A stretch of 64,000 bases of DNA from Sternotherus odoratus. Lineage: Eukaryota; Chordata; Testudines; Kinosternidae. Under the pieces are notes generated by a model that was not told where the DNA came from, ran no database searches, and was given only the letters and a program-made list of their open reading frames with translations. The stretch spans positions 47,266,848 through 47,330,847 of the forward strand of contig JAVMKO010000010.1 in the NCBI GenBank assembly GCA_032164245.1. Reading direction: 5' to 3'. Of this stretch, positions 45,501 to 55,610 are shown one piece after another (within the stretch, counting starts at the first letter, position 1; each line of letters starts with the position of its first letter). A program made the position numbers and the translations under genes.

Positions 45501-48500
45501 TTAAAAATCCCCATTGTTATAGTAAAGGAAGGTCCGGAATCCAATTCCTGGGGGGCACTTTCTGTCTTAATGTTTATTACTGAGCCTTTTGGAACAAGAA
45601 AATGGCACAGAAAAGCACCCACATCCTTACCCAAACACCATGGTGCCATCCTTCCTGATGCCAAACTGCGCATTCTGCAGGCCTCTGGCATTTCTCACCA
45701 GCCTTCCATCGCTAACAACGTTCCCGAGGCATTCTCCAGTGACCATGTCAAAGTAGCCACCATTTTGGGCCACTAGGCACTTGCCACGACTTGCAGTTTC
45801 TATCACAGTGGACAGATGGCTTGAATTGCAACCTCCCAAGCCGCCAGGCTCTAACACAGAGAAGGTTCTCAGGGGGTTGCTCACAAAAGTAAAGTGGCCA
45901 TAGACTTCTCTTCGCGTCTCACCCTCTGGTGGGAAGTAAGACACAAATCCTCTTGTAGTCACGGGCAGATCGGTGCTAGTGTTGCTGAGCCAAGTTTCAT
46001 GCGTTACGTTGCCATGCACGACAGGTTGACAATCTCTGACATACCTGTGATGGTGACGAGGACCGTGGTAGGGAGGAGGATATGGCAATAGCAAGTCATC
46101 ATTTAATGAACTCCTGAAATGAAGAGATGGGTGAGTGTGTGAAATCTAGTTCTCATTCCACCAGTTGGTCTGTTTTCCGTCTGTCTGTCTAAGCTACGTA
46201 CAGGGCACTCTGTGCACCTCACAGTCCTTTTAATGCGTTTAGCCTCACAACATCCCTGCAAAGGAAGTGTTACTATCCTCATCTTACGGATGGAAATCAG
46301 GCACAGAGCTACAGCTACACAGGCTGTGGCAGCAAGCCTCCCAGTCCAGGTTCACAGACTTGGGCTTGCAGGGCTCACCCTGGCGCTCTAAAAATAAGCA
46401 TGTAGCCAGTAGCTTGAAGTTGCAGTTCAGACTTGAAGCCTAAGGAATGAGTGGGCTTCAAAGCTGAAGCTCCAGCCTGAGTCACAACTTCAAAGTGCTG
46501 TCTACACAGCTATTCTTAGAGCACCAAGGCAAACCCAAGTCTATTGATCCGAGCTGGGACACTCGCTCCTCAGCCTATGTAGCCATATCCACGGACACTA
46601 AGGCATGGTCTACACTTAAAACTTTTGCCGCTTTTAATTTTGCTGGCATAGTTAAAGTGGCAACCCCATCCTTTCCCCACCCCCAATCCATTCAACTATG
46701 GTGGTATATTGGTACAGCTTATTCCAATTCGGCTAAGTGAACTAAGCTATAAAGCACCTTATATTGGCATAACTACATCTACACTAGGGCTTTGCTGACA
46801 TAACTATGTTGATTAGGGGTGTGATTTTTTCTCTCTTTTAAACCAACATAGTTACGATAGTAAAACTTCTGAAGTATAGACCAGATTAAGTGCCTTGAAC
46901 AAGGCCACACAGGGAATATATGGCAGAGCAGTGAATGGAACTCATGTCTTGAGTCCCTAAGCTTTTATCTAATAAGGAAACCAGCACCATTTTGCTGTCA
47001 CTATTGCAGTACCAGCAGTGGGAGTGCTGGCATAGGCAGGAGACAGACATTTTTAAACTATGCATCACATAAATGATCAAAGCAGGCCTAGATGTCACAG
47101 TGGCAAAAATACCTGCACCCTGTCTATACTAGGACTTCTATTGCAGCCATTGGTGCAACAATGGGAGTTTTCCTAGAGAGCTTAGATCAGGGGTGGGGAA
47201 CCTCCGGCCTCCGGGCCGTATACAGCCCGCCAAATGATCCGGTCCGGCCCGCAGGCGGGTCTGGAAAACCTGCGCCATAGAGAGGGCCGGACCAACGTTG
47301 CGGTGGGAGTGCGTAGGCGGGGCGCTGCCCCAGAGCGTCTCCGAGGGCTAGGGGTGCGTTGCTCCACCTTGCCTTCGCAGGAGTCGCGTCCCAGCAGCGG
47401 GACCCAGCGGACAAGTAGGCGTGGGCGGCAGGAGATGGGGTGGGTGAGGTGTGGGTGCGGGAGGAAAGGAGGTTTGGTGGGGGGGAGGTTAGGCTGGGTG
47501 GGTCAGGCATGGGGGGCAGGAGGCTGGGTTGGGAGGGGGGAAGAGGTTAGCTTCCGTGGGGTGGGCCGGGCCAGGCAGGGGTGGGGGAAGAAAAGCAGTT
47601 AGATGGGAGACTGGGCGGGGGTAAAGCAACATCACCCTCTACACTCAGGCTGATAGCGGGAGCTGACTGGGGCAGGCGGCAGGACCCCGGCTGGCAAGGG
47701 GCCAGCGGGGAAACCCCAAAGCAGTGCAGAGCTAAGCACTCCGCTTGCCACTGCTTTGGGGTTTCCCCTGCTGGCCCCTTGCCAGCTGGGGTCTCAGCTT
47801 CCGTTGCCAGCCTGGGCTTCGGGGGGGGGGGCGCGAAGGACATTATAAATGTCCAAATGGCCCTTGGCACAAAAAAGGTTCCCCACCCCTGGCTTAGATA
47901 AAGGATTGTTGACAAGATGAGCAGAGCAAGGCGGGAAAGAACAGGTGATGTGGGGGGATAAAAGGATTTGCTGAACTCAGATGGGGGCTGTGATGTAACT
48001 TTTCCTTTTTTTTTTTTTAAACAGTCTCTTGCATTCCACATGCTTTGATAGATGGACACCACTGAAACTGGATTGCAATTTACTCAAGGTTAGTAAATAG
48101 GTTATTACTTTGTGTTGCCTTTAACATGAAACAAAAAGGAATAATATCTGCCAAAAAAACCCACCTTATATTTTTCTGGGGTTACCACGTACGAATATCA
48201 GTCACTAACGACATTAAAAAAGGCATTACAAGGAGAGTTGTACAGTGGAAATTAACTCTGAAATATTAGCTAACTGATACAAGGAAATCCTGTCTTGAAT
48301 ACCCAAGATGGGTTGGTCTAAACTACCGACCTTTATTGGCATAATCAGGGGTGTATAAAATCCAAACCTCAAATGACTTAGTTATCCCACCCTAAGCCCG
48401 TGCAGATGGCACTCATGTCATTGGGAGACCTTTCCCCAGCGACAGTTGGCCCATGAGAGCACTATGGGGGGAGGGGGAGGGGGAGATGATTTTGGGGAGG

Positions 48501-48812
48501 GGGAACTGGGCTGCGTTTATTAGCGGGGAGAGAGAAGGGGCGGCGGGGGGGACTGGCCGGGGTCACTGGACCGAGGTTACCAGCCCCCTCCCCAGCCTCG
48601 ACACCTGGGCTGGCCGGACCCGCCGCCCGGACAGGCGCTGCCAGCTGCCCAGCCGGGAGGCCAGAGACTCACCCCCCGTCTCTGCCGCCGTGCGCTGTGC
48701 GCAGCCAGCTGAGGAGCGCCAAGGAAGCGGCGAGAACCGCCACAGGCCGCGGCCGCTGCCGGCTCCCCCCGCTCCGAGCCGCGCGCTCCTCCGCCAGCGT
48801 GGAGCCCGCCAT
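33266..48812 (-). CDS. NAGPA: N-acetylglucosamine-1-phosphodiester alpha-N-acetylglucosaminidase (uncovering enzyme)
   Basis: Removes the covering GlcNAc from GlcNAc-phospho-mannose on lysosomal hydrolases in the trans-Golgi, exposing mannose 6-phosphate. Ten exons on the minus strand: 48673-48812, 45631-46113, 42377-42516, 41182-41290, 40126-40254, 38764-38972, 37812-37859, 36127-36255, 35272 (or 35276)-35407, 33266-33509. About 588 residues against 515 in human. Order: long N-region then hydrophobic signal (VAVLAASLALLSWL), propeptide ending RYVR/DC, which fits a furin R-X-X-R site, phosphodiester glycosidase domain about residues 90-340 with signature NAINLDGGGSAT, cysteine-rich EGF-like region about 344-495, one membrane segment around LGLLLLISVVGNLRLVL, and a cytoplasmic tail with the internalisation motif YHPL. 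The extra length comes mostly from an additional EGF-like exon and a longer tail. The last junction needs a non-default donor or acceptor to keep frame. Confidence 0.95.
35117..35134. repeat. G18 homopolymer
   Basis: Eighteen G in a row in the last NAGPA intron; length in the assembly may be unreliable. Confidence 0.9.
35272..35407 (-). CDS. NAGPA: NAGPA exon 9: last EGF-like unit and stalk
   Basis: Codes ECPIGWYGPNCQQLCDCAFG, CPCDRETGSCNITYEDS and LQDKLSR. Acceptor cctcag. Two overlapping donors exist: gtaggt after 35276, which fits consensus best but leaves phase 1, and gtcccg after 35272, weaker but giving phase 2 to match the strong acceptor of the last exon. The end given assumes the second donor. 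Confidence 0.85.
36127..36255 (-). CDS. NAGPA: NAGPA exon 8: additional EGF-like repeat
   Basis: A 129-nt, phase 1-1 exon coding one complete EGF-like unit with cysteines in CASGSYGDGCTQKCLCQNGG and CDPVHGSCTCPAGYQGAIC. As I remember human NAGPA, the segments coded by exons 7 and 9 are directly joined there, so this repeat looks like an extra module. Acceptor ctgcag, donor gtgaca. Confidence 0.9.
36704..37596 (+). mobile_element. solo LTR-like element in NAGPA intron 7
   Basis: Begins near tgtgtcagaggataat and ends near cccctcaca, carries TATAAAAA at 36938-36945 about 235 nt from the start, and has no internal gag/pol. It is antisense to NAGPA. Boundaries are approximate because no clear target duplication is visible. 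Confidence 0.6.
37812..37859 (-). CDS. NAGPA: NAGPA exon 7: short EGF-like exon
   Basis: A 48-nt exon coding GCLCDAGWVGSNCSE, phase 1 on both sides, so it is too short for ORF tools but fits the known CTETGCRCDAGW-type segment. Acceptor atgcag, donor gtaact. Confidence 0.92.
38764..38972 (-). CDS. NAGPA: NAGPA exon 6: cysteine-rich and EGF-like
   Basis: Codes KSDAMWRCPRSVSTVMCIHE, CEPPDCNGHGHCMLGKCQC, TGDFWRGPDCSVLDCGPSNC and SQHGICTE. Acceptor gtcctcag, donor gtaagc. The last base starts a Ser codon finished by exon 7. Confidence 0.95.
40126..40254 (-). CDS. NAGPA: NAGPA exon 5: NLDGGGSAT signature
   Basis: Codes LNLWEMANFLKQQGVVNAIN then LDGGGSATLVLNGTLASYPS and DHC. The LDGGGSAT motif is the family signature of the phosphodiester glycosidase domain; NGT is a sequon. 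Acceptor tttgcag, donor gtaggc. Confidence 0.97.
41182..41290 (-). CDS. NAGPA: NAGPA exon 4: catalytic domain
   Basis: Codes TFEKFINVISARTAVGHDRF and GRLILVHMDGQTDARG, including the conserved SARTAVGHD segment. Acceptor catgcag, donor gtaagg. Confidence 0.95.
42377..42516 (-). CDS. NAGPA: NAGPA exon 3: catalytic domain
   Basis: Codes YLSEEDVLDQVNPFVQLVSG, VVWLLRDGKVYVNQSKTAEC and DKTQTT. Acceptor ctcccag, donor gtaaag; phases match exons 2 and 4. Confidence 0.95.
43275..43984 (+). mobile_element. solo LTR, copy A
   Basis: Runs from TGTAGTAGGGTG to CACCCCGTTACA, with TATAAAAG at 43420-43427 and 5-bp flanks ggctg / ggctc (one mismatch). Related to the copy at 59274 in opposite orientation. 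No internal region. Holds a CTCF-like CAGGGGGCGC at 43903-43912. Lies in the NAGPA intron 42517-45630. Confidence 0.85.
44815..44852 (-). ncRNA. decayed hammerhead ribozyme motif, copy 1 left arm
   Basis: On the minus strand CTGATGA is intact (44852-44846) but GAAA has become AAAA at 44828, and the cleavage position is again G. The two arms have decayed at different core positions. Confidence 0.55.
44925..44962 (+). ncRNA. decayed hammerhead ribozyme motif, copy 1 right arm
   Basis: CCGATGA (consensus CUGANGA, one change), stem II GTGAGC/GCCCAC with TATA loop and one mismatch, intact GAAA (44949-44952), stem III AGC-TTAT-GCT, then G at the cleavage position where G is not allowed. Probably inactive. 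Confidence 0.55.
45631..46113 (-). CDS. NAGPA: NAGPA exon 2: propeptide and catalytic domain
   Basis: 161 codons. Starts SSLNDDLLLPYP, carries the propeptide cleavage-like RYVRDC, then RTFSVLEPGGLGGC, VAQNGGYFDM and GECLGNVVSDG, and ends GLQNAQFGIRKDGTMVFG. N-glycosylation sequons NVT, NTS and NSS are visible. Acceptor atttcag, donor gtaagg. Confidence 0.96.
46195..46350 (-). mobile_element. CORE-type SINE on the minus strand
   Basis: Reverse complement reads ctctgtgcctgatttccatc and agatgaggatagtaacac, the central and tail words of the SINE. A related head segment lies at 46885-46963, separated by MITE-like tctacac-rich sequence (about 46490-46880). Confidence 0.55.
47188..47891. mobile_element. 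hAT-type nonautonomous element, young
   Basis: Termini CAGGGGTGGGGAACCT and AGGTTCCCCACCCCTG, perfect 8-bp duplication gcttagat at 47180-47187 and 47892-47899. GC-rich interior with palindromic caaagcag/ctgctttg segments at about 47690-47790. Lies in NAGPA intron 1. Confidence 0.93.
48673..48812 (-). CDS. NAGPA: NAGPA exon 1: start codon and signal peptide
   Basis: ATG at 48812-48810 within a YY1-like context (AAAATGGCGG). It codes a 22-residue basic/acidic N-region and then a hydrophobic core VAVLAASLALLSWL ending near THAHG-like small residues (RTAHGG). Ends in phase 2 with donor gtgagt inside a G-run; five of the six G belong to the exon, which makes the frame to exon 2 correct. Confidence 0.9.
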
Positions 48813-48830
48813 TTTGAGCGAGCCGGAAGA

Positions 48831-48859
48831 TCACATGACAGAACGTTACGTCATGTGAT
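48831..48859. promoter_or_regulatory. palindromic MiT/TFE-type and CRE-like site cluster
   Basis: Arms TCACATGAC and GTCATGTGA form a perfect 9-bp inverted repeat with a 10-nt spacer. TCACATGA is the M-box form recognised by MITF/TFEB/TFE3, which control lysosomal genes. TTACGTCA overlaps the right arm. The cluster starts 19 nt upstream of the NAGPA start codon, so it could act as promoter core or 5' UTR. Confidence 0.5.
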
Positions 48860-48897
48860 GAGAGAGCGCTCGCGGGGGGGGGGAAGCTGAGGGTTGT

Positions 48898-48910
48898 GCG
48901 CCCCCTAGTG
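48898..48910 (-). promoter_or_regulatory. CTCF-like motif
   Basis: On the minus strand it reads CACTAGGGGGCGC, which fits the CTCF core consensus closely. It sits about 90 nt upstream of the NAGPA start codon in the CpG island. Confidence 0.5.
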
Positions 48911-48960
48911 TCAGCGCGGCCCTATCGCGGCCTCTAACGCCGGCTGAGGCCGGGCAGGAG

Positions 48961-50118
48961 CCTGGCGGCCGGGAGGAGGGTGGGGCGCCTTGCTCAGCCG
49001 CAAACAGACTATAGGGGGCGACGTTTGACAGCGGGAGATCACGTCATACCCCAAACCCTGCCGCCTGCCCCCATGAAACCCCCCAAACTGCCCCCAGGAG
49101 GCCAGTCTATAAATTACTTTCCATAACCCCCTCAAAACAGATCCCCATGAAACCCCATAATACGCCACAAAACCTGCCCCCAAAACCTTAGTCCCTTCAA
49201 CGTCCCGCCTCCCTCCGAATCTGGTCTCTTGTGATCCCCACCCAGACTTGCTCCCTCTGGTGTGACCCTCGCCTCTCCAAACCCATCCCTGTGCCGGGAC
49301 CCCCACATTGGTTCCACACCCCACAGGAGTCTTGCTGGCTCTCACAAATTTAGCTGTACTCTCCTGATATTTGGAAGGTTGGTCGTTTTTTTCCCCTTCC
49401 CTAAAGCCCCTGGAGCCCCTTGGTGCCAACTGGGCAGTGGACCACTGCTCATCATAACCATTGGGATATGCATGTACAGATATTGAGGGAGTTATGTAGC
49501 TATATTAACAATTATAGTCTTAAGGTCTTGGAGTTAAAGCAGGCCACCCTCACAGCTGTTCCTTTCAGGCAGGACATTACAGACACCCGTCTCCCTGTCT
49601 GGTAATTAGTGTTTTGCGCATTTTATGCCTGTTTGCTTACGGAGCCACAGAAAAAAAGAACAGATTGTGAAATCTACAGAAACCAACAAGCAGCAGGATG
49701 GGCGTCTTGCTTATGAATAAAGACAAAGGATGGCTGTGGTACATTGTGGGGTGCAAGGAAAAACATGGGGTCCATCAGCTAGAAGAGAAATGGACAGCAA
49801 GTCTGCCACATGGAAGGACGGTCACAGCCAAGCCTGGGTGTAAAACCCTGCATGGACTTTGAGATACAAGACTATCTGGTTAATTAGCGCTAGGCTATAG
49901 AATGTGTTATGTAACCATTTGATTCCACTACTAGTACTACTTGAATCTTTGGGCATTGTTAAATAAACAAACACTTGATTTTACTATAAACATATCTAAG
50001 TGCTGTGAGGTAAATGAAGCCGTGATCTCAGGAGGAACCGGCAAGCAAGGGTGTACTGTTCCTCTGGAAGCAGTGAATCTGGGAATATTGAGAGTATCGA
50101 GAGAACCAGGGCCTGGAC
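48961..50118. other. non-coding flank upstream of NAGPA
   Basis: Past the CpG island this stretch (ccccaaaacc-rich, then AT-richer) shows no recognised gene or repeat. Confidence 0.4.
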
Positions 50119-50996
50119 CAGGGGTGGGCAAACTTTTTATGCTGAGGGTCACATCTGGGTGGGGAAATTGCATGCAGGGCCATGAATATAGAGCTGGGGC
50201 AAGGGGTTGGGGTGTGGGAGAGAGTGCAGGGTGTGGGAGGGGGCTCAGGGCAAGGTGTTGGGACAGAGGAGGGGTGCAGGGTGTACGAGGGGGCTTGGAA
50301 TGGGGTTGGGTTGCAGGAGGGGGTGCACAGTGTGGGATGGGGCTCAAGGCAGTGGTGCAGGGAGGGGTGCAGAGTATGTGGGGGGGTTCAGGAAAGGGAA
50401 TTGGGGTGCAAAGTGCAGTAAGAGGCTCAGGGCAGGGGTGCAGGAGGAATATGGGGTATGGCAGGGGGCTAAGGGAATGGTGGTTGGGATGCAGGAGGGG
50501 TGTGGCAGGGGGTTGAGGTGCAGGCAGGGGGCTCAGGGCAGGGAGTTGGGGTGTGGGGCAAAGGAGGGATTTGGGGTGCGGGCTCCAAACCAGCGCCACT
50601 TACCTGGAGCAGCTCTGGGGTGGCAGCGGTGCACACCAAGACCAGTTCTGGCCCCAGCCCCAGCCCCGCACTGCTCCGGGAAGCAGACGGCACCATGCCC
50701 CTGTGTGGGGAGCTGGGCCCAAAGGGCTCTGCGCTCTGCTCTTGCCTGTGGGTACCTTCCCCAAAGCACCCATTGGCCATGGTTCCCCGTTCCCGGCCAA
50801 TGGGAGCTTTCGGGGAGGTAACCACAGGCAAGAACAGCATGCGGAGTCCTCTGCCCCCCCAAGGAGTTGCAGGGACACGGTGCCAACTGATTTCCAGTGC
50901 GGGGCCCGTGGTGCCATGGGACAGCAATCCCACAGGCTGGGTCCAAAGTCCTGAGGGGCCAGATCTGGCCTGCGGGCTGTAGTTTGTGCACCCCTG
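50119..50996. mobile_element. hAT-type nonautonomous element
   Basis: Termini CAGGGGTGGGCAAACT and AGTTTGTGCACCCCTG; flanks gcctggac / gcatggat match at 6 of 8. Interior of degenerate gggtgcagggtgtgggaggg units (about 50190-50560) and then a GC-rich part with cccattggcc/ggccaatggg. The long open frames on both strands come from this composition. Confidence 0.87.
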
Positions 50997-51085
50997 GCAT
51001 GGATGCTTCAGGGAGATGGTCAGAGGGCTCAAGGATTAGAGCCTGTTGCTTGTAGAGAGACAGCGGAGCCTTCATAGGTCTAGAG

Positions 51086-51342
51086 CAGGGGTTCTCAAAC
51101 TTCATTGCACTGCGACCCCCTTCTGACAACAAAAAATACTTCATAACCCCAGGATGGGGGATCAAAGCCTGAGTCCAACCAAGTCCCACTGCCCTAAAGT
51201 CCTCGGTCTTTGGCATCGGCCCTGGATAGCTGGGCTCAGCCTTCATCCCCAGGTCCCAGTAAGTCTAAGTTAGCCCTGGTGACCCCATTCAAAGGGGGTT
51301 GTGACCCACTTTGGGGTCCTGCTCACAGTTTGAGAACCGCTG
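51086..51342. mobile_element. short hAT-type element
   Basis: Starts CAGGGGTTCTCAAACTT and ends AGTTTGAGAACCGCTG; target duplication not clear. A sixth element in the window with CAGnGGTnCnCAAAC-type ends. Confidence 0.85.
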
Positions 51343-54300
51343 GCTACAGGGGAGTGTTTGTGTTGCCTGTGACCAGTGGCATTGGAGAGCTGAACCCTAG
51401 CAGGTACAGACAAGGCTTCTTCATGCTAAGAGCAGGTGCTACAGAGGTGCCTTACAAAGCTGGGTACTACCAGGAAGTGTCACACCCAGCTTCTGCAGTC
51501 AGGTAATTATGGGAGAATCTGGGTTTTCATTCTAAATGAGGAAAGGTGGAGCCCTCCTGGCTGCGGAGATAAACTTGAAAAATGTGACTCGAATGTGGCC
51601 TAGGGATCAGAAACCTGAATGCAATACCCCCCAGCACACATACATGAATTTTGAACACTTGTGGTTGACAATACTTCCGTCAGAACCATAAGGGTAGCCT
51701 AGAATTCCTCCTTACCTGCAATGGCTTAAGAAGTTCAAATAACCTGTTTGGCACCTGACCAAAAGGACCAATGGGGACAGAAGATACTTTCAGATCTGGG
51801 GAGAGGGAAGGCTTTGTTTCCGTGCTCTTTGTGCATGTGTTCTGGGAGGTGCAGGGAGCAGAAAAGCATCAGGTCAACAACTCCTTCTCCTATCAACCAT
51901 CCTATAAGTTTCAATATTGCAAAAAGAGTAAATAAGCCAGACAAGGAGTGTTAGTTTATATTTGTTTTCCTAACTTGTGAATTTTCCCTTTGCAAGAAGG
52001 AGGTTTATCCCTGTTGTTTGTTTGCAACTTTGAAATTAAGACTAGAGGGGTTTCCTCTGTGCTCTTTATATGTTTTGTTACTCTGTATGGTTACCTATCA
52101 TTCTGATTTTACAAAGGTGATTCTTCTTAGCTTTTCTTTAATTGAAATTATTCTTTTAAGAATCTGACTGATTTTTTCATTGTTTTTAAGATCCAGGGGG
52201 TTTGGATCTGGTTCACTTGTACATTTGGTGATGGTTTTATTCTCAGGCCTTTCCCAGGAAGGGGGTGTACAGCTTCGTGGGATATTTTGGGGAGAATAGG
52301 AACTCCAAGTGGTCCTTTCCCTGGTTCTTTGTCTAATCGCTTGGGTGTGGTGGCAGCGATACTTTTCCAGGACAAGGAATTTGTACCTGGGGAAAGTTTT
52401 TAACCTAAGCTGGTAAAAATAAGCTTAGAGGGTCTTTCTGTACCCTAGAATTCAAAGTGCGGAGGGAACCCTGACAACTTCACACCCCAGTCTCCCCCAA
52501 AAGTCTGTTCCCCTAATATGTCTCTCCATGCCTCTCAGGTCCTGACCCTAGTCATTGGGAATCCCCTTCAAATGAAGGTATTGAACAATTAATAGTTCCT
52601 AGGAAATACATAGAAATGCTTTCCGTTGCCATATGCTGCTCAGGAGAGTCCAAGATATTATTCCATATGCCCACATTTTTCCAGTACTCCAGGCTTTTCC
52701 AGTACTCCAGTACTCAGATTTCCATAGACTTTAATATTGCCCTAGCTCTCTAAAGTTAATGCTAGAAGGGTGTTGCTTTAGGTCAATAGATCCAATTTAT
52801 GAGATTCTTTCAGCCCCATCCATTTTGACAGGAGTTGCATAATGGGATCCTAAACCAGGAAAGAGCCAGCTGTATATCAGAGGAGGCCTTTTGTGTAGAG
52901 TTTTACCATGCCTAGTTTTACCTAGAGCCGCCCTTGCACTGTGCTGGATTCCGGGAACTGTCCTGTGATCTGTACAGTATGGGGTTGGATATTTACTCAT
53001 CCTGTAACTACTCTAGTGATTATATGGACCACTTACTGGTGGGTCACTGACAGCTGCGAAGTCACATGATGCTGGCTCCACCTCTTTGATTCCAGGTGCT
53101 TCTTTACAGGCATCCTGGCTCTTCTGGTCACTTTCTCCTATAGCTTATCTAGAGATCCCAGTGAAAGCTGCAGGTTAACAATTGCTGTATTTGCCGGGTG
53201 GACATTGTGTAATAGCAAATGAGATCTTGAATGGGTGGAGGCATGGTCTGTACTCAGGTGACAAGGTGGGGCACTGTTCATGAGACGATCTCTAATAGGA
53301 TTTTACGGTGCAGAACACTGAATACCGCTGCTCTAAAAGCTTGCACCAGAGATTATCCCCAAATCAAATGTGGAAATTTACCCTTTTGATCCAGCATCTG
53401 TTTGAGTTTTATTTTTTCCTAAACAAAATGGAATTGATTTCAGGGGGTAACACAGGCTCAGAGGGTTTTTTTTTGTTTTGTTTTTAAATGTACCTCTCCA
53501 AATTAAACATCACCACAATAGTCACTTGCTTAACCTTCAGTTGCTACCCCATACATAGTCAAAGATAGATAATATTTAAAGTCAATCCCTTTTCTACTTA
53601 GCTTGGATTGTGTGTCACCCTCGTGAAGGTATTTACTTTCTCTGTGCCTCAGTTTTCCCATCTGTAAAATAAAGGTGATGCTTCCCTAGCTCACAGTGCT
53701 GATGTGAGGATAAATACATTAACATAAGTAAGGCACTTGGGGCCAGATCCTTAAAGGCGCTGAGTCTCCTAGCTTCCACTGATCACCCAGATCTGTGCCT
53801 TAACCTACAAGTCCAGTTTCCTCAGCTATACATAGTTTGTCTTTAACTGTGTGAATTTTTAATGTTCCTTTTTTTCTTATTTGAATAAGAAAAATCTTGA
53901 AGTCTTCCTTGATGATTTGCCCTGATTTACAAATGGAAGTTAGGAGTCTTGATACCTTGGTGGATAGGGGCCTAGGACAATGTGTAAGAACCTTGATATC
54001 TATAGATAGAGTCTGCACTTGTTCAAGGCAAAGAGAATTTGGCCACTTAATGGAGCAGAATCAGGCCATTAAATGATAAAATCTACTGAAAGTTATAACA
54101 GCGAACACACACATCAGCAGTCATAAATCAGCTGAAAATCTTGCTCATGGCAAGATCCTGTGAACAGCATGATATCTACTTCATGTCTAACATCAGTATG
54201 TATATGGCAAAGTCACTTATGCTCCAAAGCACCCCTCTGCTAGATTTAAATTTTATCCTCTTTCTGGCAATTACGTCAGTTGTTTTCTGATTATAATTCA

Positions 54301-54688
54301 CTAGCTTTATTTATATCTGGGACAGTTCATAAATCCCAGAGTGATTAAGTTCTGTGCCAAAAAGCTGAGATCCAAGGCAGCTCCAGGGAGGATCAAGAAG
54401 AATAACAATACTATTTTGTGCATACATAACACCTTTCCTCCAAGGATCTCCAAGCAGGGGGACAGTTCATTATCTCTGTTTCACAGCTGAAGAAACAGAG
54501 GCTCAGAGCAGTCTGTGGTCTGTTAGAGATGCTCGATGATTTTTTCCCCAAAGTGGTAGAGTAAGCCATTGGGCAGAGCAAGGAATAGTGTGGAAGAGTT
54601 CTGGATCCCAGGCACTGCTTCCCATGGGATCTGCCAATGTAAAGCCATTTTGCTGCTCTCAGGCTCACTCCCTGCCAATGTCTCATGT
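51343..54688. other. non-coding stretch
   Basis: No gene recognised. A CORE-type SINE fragment lies at about 53625-53745 (+, gtgcctcagttttcccatctg) and another at about 54411-54520 (-). Confidence 0.4.
53625..53745 (+). mobile_element. CORE-type SINE 3' part
   Basis: tctgtgcctcagttttccc, atctgtaaaataaaggtgat and a taagtaaggcacttgg tail. Confidence 0.7.
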
Positions 54689-55610
54689 TCATTGAGAGGC
54701 ATGTTTACCTTTGACTATTTTCCCCAGAGCTGCCTTCAACTCATGATTCCATAGGCTGCATATGATGGGATTTAGCATGTTCCAATACAATGCAGAGTAG
54801 AGACCAGAGTCTTTTTACCCAGTGAGTAGCCTGAGCTGGGCCTGTTATAATTAAACAGAGCCATCTTGTAATCCATAACAATGGGAAGGTGAGAGGTAGA
54901 GGTGCAGAAGGCCTTACACCTGCCCTCAGTGGAGTATATTTGGAGGATGGCTTGGATGATGCAGATGTAGGAAACCACAGTGAACAAGCAGGGTCCGATG
55001 CCAATGAACATACTAGCTGTATGCAGAACAGCTTCATTCAGGCAGTATAAGTGCAGGACAGCTCCAAAAGAGGGCGCACATCGCACATGAAATGGATAAT
55101 ATGATAACAGAATGACAGAGCAGACATGAGAGTGACAGAAGAGAGTGAAGAGACATCAGAAGAGAGTGAATTCAAAAAGCCACATGTCCAGGATCCATCA
55201 GCCAGCTGGAGATAGACTCTCCTGTTCATAGTGACTGTAGAAAGCAAAGGGGGCATATAGCAATGTCTATCATAAGATAGGGTGGCTAAGACGACCTGTT
55301 CTGAACCAGGTGACAAAGAGAAAAAAGATTTGTGCCACGCACCCAGCACAGGAAATGGTCTTTGTCTCCTGGAGGAAGTTCACCAAAATTTTAGGGATAG
55401 TAGTGGGTGTATAGAAGAGATCTAGGACTGACAGGTTACAGAGAAGAAAGTATATTGGAGTGTGAAGGCCAGAGTCACCTGTGATTATCAGAATGTTTCC
55501 CAAAAAGATAATGGTGTAAATAAGCAGAAAATACCAGAAAGAATCATGTCTGCAATGCAGGAGGTTTTGATTATTCCAGAAATACGTACTTTTTCACCTA
55601 CGTCTGGTTT
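54689..55610 (-). pseudogene. olfactory receptor pseudogene (class II type)
   Basis: A seven-helix olfactory receptor with several frame breaks. Recognisable pieces in order: GNILIITGDSGLHTPIYFLL (TM1-2), LSVLDLFYTPTTIPKILVNF, then after a frameshift near 55305 a degraded GSEQVVLATLSYDRHCY (replacing the usual MAYDRYVAIC), LELSCTYTA followed by a stop, a third frame with FTVVSYICIIQAILQI and KAFCTSTSHL (TM5-6), and a further shift to MLNPIICSLWNHELKAAL (TM7) ending at TGA 54691-54689. At least three frame disruptions mean it cannot code a receptor. Promoter and start region are too decayed to place. Confidence 0.88.

Larger units (their letters stand above)
48450..48960. promoter_or_regulatory. 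NAGPA: CpG-island promoter of NAGPA
   Basis: A GC- and CpG-rich block around NAGPA exon 1, with no TATA box. Visible motifs just upstream of the ATG on the NAGPA side: an ETS site CCGGAAG (48823-48829), an inverted pair of M-box/E-box sequences (48831-48838 and 48851-48858) and a CRE-like TTACGTCA (48846-48853). Long open frames through this block are CpG-driven antisense noise. Confidence 0.8.

Noticed and set aside
48453..48890. 145-codon plus-strand frame across the CpG island
   Set aside because: Antisense to NAGPA exon 1; CpG-rich DNA has few stops and no homology is seen.
49937..51246. Overlapping open frames of 150-237 codons on both strands
   Set aside because: They lie within or across the hAT-type element 50119-50996, whose gggtgcaggg-type repeats lack stops.
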